Source: Aquisalinus luteolus
Lineage (GTDB): Bacteria > Pseudomonadota > Alphaproteobacteria > Caulobacterales > Parvularculaceae
DNA: 64,000 nucleotides
Direction of reading: 5' to 3'
NCBI RefSeq assembly: GCF_009712425.2
Contig: NZ_VCJR02000004.1
Location: forward strand, 62,001-126,000
Below are positions 29,646 to 37,787 of the stretch, piece by piece (within the stretch, counting starts at the first letter, position 1; each line of letters opens with the position of its first letter). Below the pieces are notes generated by a model. It did not search any database, was not told the DNA's origin, and worked only from the letters and a program-made list of their open reading frames with translations. The position numbers and the translations under genes are program-made.

Positions 29646-30716
29646 ATGTTCGTCACGCGGGAAGAGCGCGAGCCCTTGGGGGGGATTTTCAGCTACTGGC
29701 TGCCGGTCAGCGCCGCAGGCGCGCTGGTACTCTATGCGTTGGTTTCGGTTTCTTTCCTCAGCGCAATGCATACATGGTTCGACCAGAAAATGGGTATGTC
29801 CATTTGGGCTGCTGGCGCTTCCCTTGCCGCAACTCTGTTCTTTCTCGGCGGAAAGGGGCGGTGGTTGAAAACCCTCATCGCGTCACTTGTCATCGGTGCC
29901 ATGACCGGAGCGTGGGTCTGGCTCGGCCATGACTGGCCGGGCGCCTTTGCGTGGCTCTTCGCCGTAGCGCTGGCCGCCGGCATCATCGATCAGCGCGGGC
30001 AGGCTGCCGGCCTGTGGCCCGACTGGCCTATCGTCTTCGCGCGGCTGGTCGCGATACCTGTCACGGTGATCATGTTCGCCTTCATCGCCGCGCTTGTGAC
30101 AATTCCAGCCTTCGCGGTGATGGATATTGGCGGGATCGAGGTTCAGGAAGCGGAGGGGCTGGAACTGGTTCTTCTTGCTGGAGGACTGGCGCTGGCCGGG
30201 CTGCTCGCCGCCTTTGTGCGCCGTCAGCGCGTGATGATTGGGGCTGTGCGCTATGCGCTGATCTGGGCGGCGCAATTCGTGCTGCCGGTGACACTTGTCA
30301 TCGCGCTGGTGCTGGTCGCCAACATTGCCCTCAGTCCGGCAGGAACCGGGCCTGTGGGCGAAGCGGCGCTGGGCTGGTTGCCATACATTATCGCCGTGGC
30401 TGGCGTGCTGTTGTACCAGACCGGACATGCGCGCGCACCGGGGCTTTTCCTGCGTAGCGTGATGAGCCTGACGCCATTTGTTCTCGCGGCATTGCTCTAT
30501 GGTTCATTCCGGATAACAGGCGATGCTGGCGGCATGCTCAAGCCAGCCGCGCTTGTCCTGATGGCGCTGTGCCTGTGCCTGTTGATTGGTGTCGGGTCTC
30601 AGCCGTTCTTCCGCAAGGCATGGATGGCGCCGCTTGCGCCGATGCTTGTTATGCTGACGGGACTGTGCGCCGTGCTGCCATTGATCGTGACCGGAATTGA
30701 ATTCGCGCGGAACTAG
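29646..30716 (+). CDS. Uncharacterised polytopic membrane protein
   Basis: A 356-residue, very hydrophobic protein with roughly ten predicted helices and a short charged N-terminus ([10 protein letters not shown]). I do not recognise the family with confidence; the layout recalls large DUF-type permease-like proteins, but no substrate or enzymatic motif is visible. It is divergent from thyA (127 bp apart), and its end overlaps by 4 bp the end of the convergent XRE gene. Confidence 0.7.
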   Translation: MFVTREEREPLGGIFSYWLPVSAAGALVLYALVSVSFLSAMHTWFDQKMGMSIWAAGASLAATLFFLGGKGRWLKTLIASLVIGAMTGAWVWLGHDWPGAFAWLFAVALAAGIIDQRGQAAGLWPDWPIVFARLVAIPVTVIMFAFIAALVTIPAFAVMDIGGIEVQEAEGLELVLLAGGLALAGLLAAFVRRQRVMIGAVRYALIWAAQFVLPVTLVIALVLVANIALSPAGTGPVGEAALGWLPYIIAVAGVLLYQTGHARAPGLFLRSVMSLTPFVLAALLYGSFRITGDAGGMLKPAALVLMALCLCLLIGVGSQPFFRKAWMAPLAPMLVMLTGLCAVLPLIVTGIEFARN

Positions 30717-31021
30717 TCCTCGCTGACGCCCTCATTGGCCTTTTCAAGCTCACCGACGGTCAGCGGCACATCGGCCTTGGTTGGTTTCTCATGCTTGTCG
30801 CGGTGGTGAGTCTTGCGGTGCGGACCACGATAATCCTCGATGCCCTGCGCAACGGCATAACAGGCAAGGCGCACGGTCAGCGGGATGACGACCTTGTCGC
30901 CATTGCGCTCGCCCTTTTCGTAATACTGGATCATCCGACGTTTCAGGCCGAGCGCATGGGCTGCGTCCTTCTGCGACATATCGAGCGATTTACGCCACTT
31001 TTTGAAATCTGAGGATTCCAT
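30713..31021 (-). CDS. Small XRE-family DNA-binding protein
   Basis: A 102-residue protein: an N-terminal helix-turn-helix of the Cro/CI type (KWRKSLDMSQKDAAHALGLKRRMIQYYEKGER, about residues 7-39), a hydrophobic helix VIPLTVRLACYAVAQGI (about 45-61) and a charged His/Lys-rich tail. The start at 31021 is chosen because it places the HTH at the N-terminus and has GAGAGA upstream. It is transcribed away from ssrA. Its target is unknown; autoregulation of the 31.0-31.1 kb gap would be typical. Confidence 0.82.
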   Translation of the reverse strand: MESSDFKKWRKSLDMSQKDAAHALGLKRRMIQYYEKGERNGDKVVIPLTVRLACYAVAQGIEDYRGPHRKTHHRDKHEKPTKADVPLTVGELEKANEGVSED

Positions 31022-31147
31022 CTCTCTCAACCCTGACCGGTCTTCATCTCGCGTTATACCGCGCAATTATTGCGCTATTGTTACAAGATTGAAGTTTTCT
31101 TCCACCTCAGCGGCTTCAAATCCTGCGTGTTTACCCCTATATCAAGT

Positions 31148-31467
31148 AGTGCCGGGCAACCGGCTATGGCGATAAAAGGCGTTCATAATAAGCGGATCGG
31201 ACCCGGGGGCGGTACCCGGCGGCTCCACCAGAGGACCTGATAGCTGAGCAAAATCAGTCACTTCGGGTCTTGCGGCGGGGCCGAAATAGGATCGACGAAC
31301 GTGTAAAGGCTCTGCTTTCGCCCGGATGGCTTCCGTTATTGGGCCACTATTATAGTTGCAAATGACAACTACGATGAAGAGTTCGCACTCGCAGCGTAAT
31401 GCAGCGCGTGTAACTCGCTTTTAAAAGCCCCACGCCTCTTATCAAGGCCTGGGCGGGGTTTCCCGGC
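31148..31467 (+). ncRNA. ssrA: Circularly permuted two-piece tmRNA
   Basis: The gene has alphaproteobacterial permuted order. The acceptor piece comes first and ends with CGGCTCC-ACCA at 31220-31230. A 46-bp spacer (31231-31276) follows, then the coding piece starting GGGGCCG at 31277. The two 7-mers pair into the acceptor stem with a G-U at the third position, the alanine identity element. The resume frame at 31358-31399 encodes the tag ANDNYDEEFALAA followed by TAA. GAACG after the 5' end pairs with CGTTC near 31180 (helix 2). A stem CCCCACGCC / GGCGGGG follows the tag. Outer ends (about 31148 and 31467) are estimates. Rescues stalled ribosomes with SmpB. Confidence 0.93.
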
Positions 31468-31895
31468 GCACCTGGCAACAGAAGCGTCGGACTTAACTTT
31501 CCCTCCAGATACTCCTTGAATATCCAACGGGCCGAGAGCCAGTAGGTGCGCCTTTTCATAAGCTTAGCGGGCCACAGGCCCGCTGGCACCTGGCAACAGA
31601 AGCGTCGGACTTAACTTTCCCTCCAGATACTCCTTGAATATCCAACGGGCGGAGAGCCAGTAGGTGCGCCTAATCTTATGAGTAGCGGGCCGCAGGCCCG
31701 CGCGCACCTGGCAACAGAAGCGTCGGACTTAATTTCCCTCTAGATACTTCTTGAACATCCAGCACGCTGAGAAACAGTAGGTGCGCCTTTTCATACCACT
31801 AGCGGGCCGCAGGCCCGCGGGCACTCCTTTGTGTCTTGGGTACCGGAAGCGACGAACTTGTTTCTTCTCATCCAGATGCCAAACAAACGCGAAGC
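31468..31895. repeat. Tandem ~118-bp hairpin-ended repeat array downstream of ssrA
   Basis: Three copies start with GCACCTGGCAACAGAAGCG at 31468, 31586 and 31704 (periods 118, 118, 117 bp). Copies 1 and 2 are nearly identical; copy 3 has scattered substitutions and a deletion. Each ends in a GC-rich palindrome, GCGGGCC / GGCCCGC with a 3-base loop (about 31567-31583, 31685-31701, 31802-31818). A decayed fourth copy follows from 31821 to about 31895. The period is not a multiple of three, and reverse-strand frames break in copy 3, so the array is not a protein repeat. It begins right at the inferred 3' end of the tmRNA coding piece. No gene lies between 31468 and 32054. Confidence 0.85.
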
Positions 31896-32054
31896 AAACA
31901 CCCACTCACGCAAGTGAGTATTTGCTCTGTGTACTGTATGGTAAAAATAAACCATTTCAGTACTTTCTCCTCTCAAAAACCCTCTTGCCGCCACATTCGC
32001 GTCATGATCAGACTGCCATCTGGGATCGGAACAAACCGGGAGAGGGGATACCTC

Positions 32055-33638
32055 ATGAAAAAGATTTTTCTGGCAACTGCATCACTCGCCATTCTGGCGG
32101 CATGTACAACGCGCGACGAGGCGGCAGTCGGATATGCGCCTGTCATGGCAGAGGTTGCGATGCCATCTGCAAGCGCTCGAATGGCTGCGCCCGCCCTGAT
32201 GGCACCACCACCCGAGCCGATGAATACGGAGCAATATGACAATGGCGAGGAGAACCCCGTCAAGCTGGTGCTTGAGGAACCGGTCTCGACATTCTCCGCC
32301 GATGTCGATACGTCCTCCTACTCTCTTGTTCGCCGGTCGCTGACCCGCGGCTCCATGCCGCCATCCGAAGCTGTCCGGGTGGAAGAGATGCTGAATTATT
32401 TCGACTATGATTATGGCGAGCCGAAAAGCGCTGACGAGCCTTTCGCCGCTACGGTCTGGACCTATCCGACACCATGGGACGATACCACGAAGCTGATGCA
32501 GATCGGCGTGAAGGGCTATGATGTCGAGCCCGATGAAGAACTGGACACCAATGTCGTGCTGTTGCTCGATGTTTCCGGCTCCATGAACAATGATGACAAG
32601 CTGCCGCTGCTGAAAAAGTCGCTCGGGCTTCTTGTCGACCAGATGGACGAGGACGATACCGTCTCCATCGTTGTCTATGCCGGCGCCGCCGGCGTGGTGC
32701 TGGAGCCGACCGCAGGCAACAAGAAGACAAAAATCATGCAGGCCATGGACAAGCTGTCCGCAGGCGGATCGACGGCAGGCGGGCAGGGTATCGAGCTTGC
32801 ATATTCGCTGGCGGAAGAAAACTTCGCCGACGACAAGGTCAATCGTATCATCCTTGCGACCGATGGCGATTTCAATGTCGGCATTGCCGACCCGCAGCGG
32901 CTGGAGGATTATGTCGCCCGCAAGCGGGAGGAGGGTATCTTTCTTACCGTTCTCGGCTTCGGCGGTGGCAATTATAATGACGTGATGATGCAGAAGCTGG
33001 CCCAGTCCGGCAACGGCATCGCCGCCTATATCGACACGCTGGACGAGGCCCGCAAGGTTCTGGTGCGCGAGCTGAACTCGTCGATGTTCCCCATCGCCAA
33101 CGACCTGAAATTCCAGGTCGAGTTCAACCCTATGGCGGTCAAGGAATATCGCCTCATCGGCTATCAGACGCGGCTGTTGAACCGAGAAGACTTCAACGAC
33201 GACAAGGTCGACGCAGGCGATATCGGCTCCGGCCACATGGTCACCGCAATGTACGAGATAACCCTTGTCGGTGACCAGGGCAGTATCGATCCCTTGCGTT
33301 ATTCTACGAATGCTGAGGAGCCGTCAGCAGGCGATGCCAGCGAGCTGGCCTTCCTGAAGATGCGCTACAAGCTGCCGGGCGAGACCGAGAGCGTGCTGAT
33401 CGACCAGCCGATCCTGGCCGCCGATATGTATGGCAGCTTCAACGCCGCGCCGGACGATGCCCAGTTCGCGGCCATGGTCGCCGCCTTCGGCCAGCGCCTT
33501 GCCCGCGTGTCCGAGGTCGAGGACCTGCCCTATGGCAAGATCGCCGACATGGCGACGAAGGTGAAGGGCCGCGACCGCTATGGCGAGCGGGCCGAATTCG
33601 TCAAGCTGGTCGATATCGCCGAGAACATGGAAAAGTAG
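32055..33638 (+). CDS. vWA-domain lipoprotein, YfbK-like
   Basis: A 527-residue lipoprotein. The lipobox SLAILAAC puts the lipidated Cys at residue 17. After a low-complexity region comes an N-terminal module (FSADVDTSSYSLVRRSLTRG, about 75-94, with YFDYDYGEP), then a von Willebrand factor A domain with the metal-dependent adhesion site DVSGSM (about 174-179) and TDGDFNVG, and a C-terminal module ending in EDLPYGKIADMATKVKGRDRYGERAEFVKLV. This three-part order is the YfbK type; members sit at the cell envelope and their role is unclear. The ATG at 32055 has GAGAGGGG upstream; a longer frame overlaps the repeat region and is rejected. A terminator follows. Confidence 0.9.
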   Translation: MKKIFLATASLAILAACTTRDEAAVGYAPVMAEVAMPSASARMAAPALMAPPPEPMNTEQYDNGEENPVKLVLEEPVSTFSADVDTSSYSLVRRSLTRGSMPPSEAVRVEEMLNYFDYDYGEPKSADEPFAATVWTYPTPWDDTTKLMQIGVKGYDVEPDEELDTNVVLLLDVSGSMNNDDKLPLLKKSLGLLVDQMDEDDTVSIVVYAGAAGVVLEPTAGNKKTKIMQAMDKLSAGGSTAGGQGIELAYSLAEENFADDKVNRIILATDGDFNVGIADPQRLEDYVARKREEGIFLTVLGFGGGNYNDVMMQKLAQSGNGIAAYIDTLDEARKVLVRELNSSMFPIANDLKFQVEFNPMAVKEYRLIGYQTRLLNREDFNDDKVDAGDIGSGHMVTAMYEITLVGDQGSIDPLRYSTNAEEPSAGDASELAFLKMRYKLPGETESVLIDQPILAADMYGSFNAAPDDAQFAAMVAAFGQRLARVSEVEDLPYGKIADMATKVKGRDRYGERAEFVKLVDIAENMEK

Positions 33639-33665
33639 GTTTTTCCATTTTCGGGGGGAGTGAGG

Positions 33666-33690
33666 CGGGTCCGGTTTTCGGACCCGTTTT
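33666..33690 (+). terminator. Rho-independent terminator after the vWA gene
   Basis: Inverted repeat CGGGTCCG / CGGACCCG with a 5-base loop followed by TTTT, 27 bp past the stop codon. Confidence 0.85.
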
Positions 33691-33720
33691 GTTATGCGGT
33701 ATCCCAATCAGGCAGTTTAA

Positions 33721-33734
33721 GGCAAACGATTGCA
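33721..33734. promoter_or_regulatory. LacI-family operator-like site upstream of the GH43 gene
   Basis: GGCAAACGATTGCA differs at only a few positions from the symmetric LacI-family consensus TGCAAACGTTTGCA and has the central CG. It ends about 80 bp before the glycosidase start. Sugar-inducible repression of the glycosidase is inferred; no LacI-type repressor gene is in the window. Confidence 0.5.
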
Positions 33735-33811
33735 TTCGCCTTCGCATGACTATTCCGGTTGGGCCGAGTAAGGTAATCCGGGACTAGAGGAAAACGACCG
33801 GGAGGAAGAAT

Positions 33812-35905
33812 ATGGCTGCGAAATCATATACCTGGAAGAAGCGGGCAATGGTGGCAAGCGCTTTGACGGCCATCGCCTTTGCCGGCTTCGGAGCGAGCAC
33901 TGCCTCGGCGCAGGACGAGCGGCCGCTGCGGGAGAGCTGGAGCGCCGATAATGGCAATGGCACCTATACCAATCCGCTGTTCTATGACGAGTTCTCTGAT
34001 CCGGACATGATCCGTGTGGGCGATGATTACTATCTCACCGGCACCACCATGCACTCCATGCCCGGCCTGCCGGTGCTGCATTCCAAGGACCTCGTCAACT
34101 GGGAATTCCTGTCCTATGCGATGGATCGTCTGGACCTGAGCCCGGCGTTTCGCCTTGAGGATGGCGGTCAGGAATATGGGCGTGGACTTTGGGCGCCAAC
34201 CTTCCGGCACCATGACGGCACGTTTTACATCTTCAGCAATGTGAACGGCCACAACACCCAGAAATTCACTGCCACCGATCCGGCTGGCCCATGGACGCAT
34301 TCGGAGATGGATGAGAGCTTCCACGACCTCTCCATCCTTTTCGACGATGACGGCAAGGCCTATATCGTCTGGGGATACCAGCAGATCCGCGTTGCCGAGC
34401 TGAACGAGGACCTGACCAATATCGTTCCCGGTACGGAGCAGGTGGTGCTCGAAGCGGGCTCGGGCCTTGGCGAAGGCATCCATTTTTACAAGTTCGACGA
34501 CACTTATTTTCTGATCAGTGCCGAATATCGCGACTCCATGCGCATGCCTGCGGCGCGGGCACCGTCGCCCTATGGTCCGTGGGAAGTGATCCGCGCGATT
34601 TCAGAGCATGAGGATTTCGGCCTGATGAAGGGCCGGGGGATCAACACCGGTAACATCTTCCTGCGCGACCAGGAACCGCCATTCGAGTTGACGCCCGCCG
34701 ACCCGTCCTCCCGCGACCGGCTGTCCCTGCATCAGGGTGGCATTGTCGAGACGCCGGAAGGCGAGTGGTGGGGCTTTTCCATGTATGACGCCAATTCCAT
34801 CGGCAGGCTGACGGCCCTGTCGCCGATCACCTGGAAAGATGGCTGGCCGTGGTTCGGCCTGCCCGGCAATCTGGAACGCACGCCGCGCACATGGGTCAAG
34901 CCCGCCACAGGGCCGGTGCAGGCGCCCAAGGCGCCATATGAGCGCGATGATGAGTTCAACGGCCCGGACCTCGCCAATGTCTGGCAGTGGAACCATGTGC
35001 CGGTCGAGGATGACTGGTCGCTGACCGAGCGGCCCGGCTATCTGCGGCTCAAGGCCGACGCAGCGGAAAACCTGCTGCGCTCAACGACGACGCTTACCCA
35101 GCGCGCCATCGGCCCGCGCTCCGTCCCGACAACGATCCTCGATGCCAGCGGTATGGCAGAAGGGGACCGCGCGGGGCTCGCCCTGTTCAACCGGCCCTAT
35201 GGCTATATCGCGGTTGAGAAAACGGCGGACGGTCTCGATATCATCCGCGTTGACGAGAATGAGGGCGGGGTAACCGACCGTGTCAGCATCGATGCCACCC
35301 GTGTCTGGCTGCGGGCCGATGCCGACTTCATGAGCGAGGAAGCGCAGTTCAGCTGGTCCGTGGACGGAGAGACTTTCGAAGACATTGGCGATCCCTTCTT
35401 CACCGTCTACCAGCTCTTCACCTTCCAGGGCGTGCGCTATTCGCTATTCGCGTTCAACACAGGCGGCACGACTGGCGGCTATGCCGATTTCGATGCCTTC
35501 GATGTCCATGAACCCGCCTCCTATGGCCTTGCGCCGATTCCCTATGGGCGTGAGATCATGCTTTCGGTCGCCATGCTCGAGAACCCACCGGAAAACGATC
35601 TATTGAAACTGCCCTACACCGTGGTCGACCATGGCAAGGGGCAGGTCTCCTTCCGGCGCGATGGCATGGCGTTGACGCCAAAGCGCAACAACGTGATCGA
35701 CCTGACCAAGGGAGAGCTTGAAGACCAGTTGTTCCAGTGGTCGGAAACACCGACCGGCGAGATCGTGCTGATGTCGCTGGAGTCGAACCGCTTCCTGCGG
35801 CTTGACCCTGACGGGGGTTACCTGATCGCCGACAGCCCGGGCCCTGACCCGGACGGCCAGGACGGGGTCCGGTTCAAGTGGACGCTGGCGGACGCATCGC
35901 GCTAG
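33812..35905 (+). CDS. Secreted glycoside hydrolase family 43 protein (xylosidase/arabinosidase type)
   Basis: A 697-residue secreted enzyme. Signal peptide to about residue 33 (ASTASAQ), then a GH43 five-bladed propeller: FSDPDMIRVGDDYYLTGTTM with the general-base Asp (about residue 61), HDLSILFDDDGKAYIVWG with the pKa-tuning Asp (about 172-189), and GLGEGIHFYK with the general-acid Glu (about 223). A C-terminal beta-sandwich starts near residue 380 (YERDDEFNGPDLANVWQWNH), as in two-domain GH43 enzymes that remove xylose or arabinose from hemicellulose. Substrate is inference. It is preceded by a GGGAGGAAG RBS and the LacI-like operator; no transporter is adjacent. Confidence 0.9.
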   Translation: MAAKSYTWKKRAMVASALTAIAFAGFGASTASAQDERPLRESWSADNGNGTYTNPLFYDEFSDPDMIRVGDDYYLTGTTMHSMPGLPVLHSKDLVNWEFLSYAMDRLDLSPAFRLEDGGQEYGRGLWAPTFRHHDGTFYIFSNVNGHNTQKFTATDPAGPWTHSEMDESFHDLSILFDDDGKAYIVWGYQQIRVAELNEDLTNIVPGTEQVVLEAGSGLGEGIHFYKFDDTYFLISAEYRDSMRMPAARAPSPYGPWEVIRAISEHEDFGLMKGRGINTGNIFLRDQEPPFELTPADPSSRDRLSLHQGGIVETPEGEWWGFSMYDANSIGRLTALSPITWKDGWPWFGLPGNLERTPRTWVKPATGPVQAPKAPYERDDEFNGPDLANVWQWNHVPVEDDWSLTERPGYLRLKADAAENLLRSTTTLTQRAIGPRSVPTTILDASGMAEGDRAGLALFNRPYGYIAVEKTADGLDIIRVDENEGGVTDRVSIDATRVWLRADADFMSEEAQFSWSVDGETFEDIGDPFFTVYQLFTFQGVRYSLFAFNTGGTTGGYADFDAFDVHEPASYGLAPIPYGREIMLSVAMLENPPENDLLKLPYTVVDHGKGQVSFRRDGMALTPKRNNVIDLTKGELEDQLFQWSETPTGEIVLMSLESNRFLRLDPDGGYLIADSPGPDPDGQDGVRFKWTLADASR

Positions 35906-35944
35906 GGTGCTTCAATCCGGCGTCTGGCTGGTAGAGGGAAGCAC

Positions 35945-36463
35945 ATGAAGGCAGCCGCGCTGAAGATTCTGACCACTTTGAGAGTGGCCGATAGCGGTAT
36001 GCTTGTATATATCGCCCGGACCCTGCCGGTGCTGACACTGCCTGTCTTCCTGTATACTGCGGCGCTGCAGATTGTTCGAGGCGGTTCTTTTTCCGGGTTA
36101 CCGGACATGGATCAGGCGATCGATTACTATCTCCTGTTTCAGAGCCTGATTTTTTCGCCAGTCTTTACCACACTTCTCTTCGGCGCAGGCGTATGGGTAC
36201 TAAGGCGTATTGGTGTATCGGATGCGGGCATCGTCGGGGTCAGTGTTGCAGTATGGGTGCTCATATCCGGCCTTGTCACACATGTTCTCTGGCTTGCCGC
36301 CGATGTCTGGCTGTATTTCGTCATCACGGTGGTGATGCTGACCTGGTTGCGTAAAGCAGGATGGAGAAAGGCAATCACGGTTGCGATTATGTTGCTGTGC
36401 CTGCACAGCGCCGCCATGATCGCAGGCAACACGGCTCTGGCTTCGATCAGTGATATCTTGTGA
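35945..36463 (+). CDS. Uncharacterised membrane protein
   Basis: A 172-residue protein with four predicted membrane helices (about 20-40, 57-85, 91-118 and 125-160) and no recognised domain. GAGGGAAG-like sequence lies just upstream of 35945, about 40 bp after the glycosidase stop, so co-transcription is possible. It ends 8 bp from the end of the convergent SGNH hydrolase gene. Function unknown. Confidence 0.65.
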   Translation: MKAAALKILTTLRVADSGMLVYIARTLPVLTLPVFLYTAALQIVRGGSFSGLPDMDQAIDYYLLFQSLIFSPVFTTLLFGAGVWVLRRIGVSDAGIVGVSVAVWVLISGLVTHVLWLAADVWLYFVITVVMLTWLRKAGWRKAITVAIMLLCLHSAAMIAGNTALASISDIL

Positions 36464-36470
36464 GCGGTCG

Positions 36471-37703
36471 CTAGTCCGCCTCGAACAGCTCCAGCGGCAC
36501 AGCATTGGCGATGGCCTCATAGCCCGCGACTGACGGGTGCAGGTGATCATTGTCGTATTCGGCTTTGAGGCGTTGCGGGTCTTCCGGATCGCGCAGGGCC
36601 GCATCGAAATCGAGCACACCATCGAACTTCCCTGAGTTCCTGATCCAGTCATTGATCTGCTGGCGGGCATTTTCCGTGTTCTCGTTGAAGGTGTAGTAAT
36701 CGCCGCCCTTGAACGGGGTGATCGTACCGCCATAGGCCTTGATGTCATGGGCATGGGCGCGGGCAATCAGCTGTTCGTAGACGGCGATGATCTGGGCGAC
36801 CAGTTCATCATGGGCTTCCTTGTCCTCGGGTGCATTCCGGGCTAGGCCACCGAGGTCGTTGATACCTTCGAAAATGATCACATGACCGATATTGGGATGG
36901 GCGATCACATCGCGCTCGATGCGGGAGGGCACGTTGGGCCCGAGACAGTTGCGGGTCACGCAGTTCCCGCCAAACCCCATATTCAGTACGGAGACATTCT
37001 GTGTTGCCGGGTTCGCCTGCAGGCGGCGGGCGAGGAAGTCCGTCCACCGGTCATTACCGTTAGTAGTCGATCCATACCCATCAGTGATGGAGTCGCCGAT
37101 GACGGCGACAGACGCATGGTCCGCCGGGGCCAGCACGTCGATGCCAGCGATATAATACCAGCGCGGCTGGTTTCCGGAGCTTTCCGTGATCTCGTCATCC
37201 TTCGACGCGAACCAGGTCGTGGTGCGAGAGCCGGGATGACCGGTCTGGTTCTCCGGCGCATCGCCAACCGTCATCGTAAGCGCGATATCGTCAAAGGGGG
37301 TAACTTTGAAATCGACCGGGTCGGAATACCACGCCGCACCTTGCGGGATCGTCACACCGGAAGCCCCGGAAAAGGTGAGGGTGACGGCGCTGCCATCCTC
37401 TATCTCGATGCTGCCCGATGCACTCGCGTCGGCAACAGTCACGCTTTCTATTTCCAGCGGTCCGTCGCCGAACTCGTTGGAAAAGCGTACCCGGATGCGC
37501 TCGCCGGCCAATGTGGGATGGACGGTCTGGTGAATGATCACGTCATCGGTGAAGCCTTCCGGCAGCTCGTTGCGCTCCTCGACCAGCTGCTGGCCCGTCC
37601 CCCAGGAGCCGACCCATTCCAGGTCGTCTGTCTGTGCCGTCGCACTGGTCAGTGCTGCGATTGCGCACGCCGAAATGCCGAATAGTAACCTGCCGATGGC
37701 CAT
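36471..37703 (-). CDS. Secreted SGNH/GDSL hydrolase
   Basis: A 410-residue secreted esterase-like protein. Signal peptide to about residue 24 (LTSATAQ). An N-terminal beta-sandwich-like part (VGSWGTGQQL to about residue 180) precedes the SGNH core: block I VIGDSITDGYGST with the nucleophilic Ser (about 205), the Gly of block II GFGGNC, block III EGINDLGG with Asn, and block V DNDHLHPS with the Asp-His pair. Proteins of this layout act on acetylated polysaccharides or lipids; the neighbouring GH43 enzyme favours hemicellulose deacetylation (inference). The first residues include a short basic head MAIGR. Confidence 0.88.
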   Translation of the reverse strand: MAIGRLLFGISACAIAALTSATAQTDDLEWVGSWGTGQQLVEERNELPEGFTDDVIIHQTVHPTLAGERIRVRFSNEFGDGPLEIESVTVADASASGSIEIEDGSAVTLTFSGASGVTIPQGAAWYSDPVDFKVTPFDDIALTMTVGDAPENQTGHPGSRTTTWFASKDDEITESSGNQPRWYYIAGIDVLAPADHASVAVIGDSITDGYGSTTNGNDRWTDFLARRLQANPATQNVSVLNMGFGGNCVTRNCLGPNVPSRIERDVIAHPNIGHVIIFEGINDLGGLARNAPEDKEAHDELVAQIIAVYEQLIARAHAHDIKAYGGTITPFKGGDYYTFNENTENARQQINDWIRNSGKFDGVLDFDAALRDPEDPQRLKAEYDNDHLHPSVAGYEAIANAVPLELFEAD

Positions 37704-37787
37704 GGTCTTTCCTCCAGTATTTTTTGAGGAAGACTATGCAATGGGCCATCGGTCAGGTCCAGTGTTAACGCTCACTTTTGACGCCGG

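Noticed and set aside
31350-31589. 79-codon minus-strand frame reading RRTYWLSARWIFKEYLEG-like peptide
   Set aside because: It crosses the tmRNA gene and a repeat unit. The repeat period of 118 bp is out of frame and copy 3 contains a stop, so it is not a tandem-repeat protein; possible relic only.
31468-31895. CRISPR-like array
   Set aside because: Unit is ~118 bp, with repeats contiguous and no spacers of regular length; no cas genes in the window.
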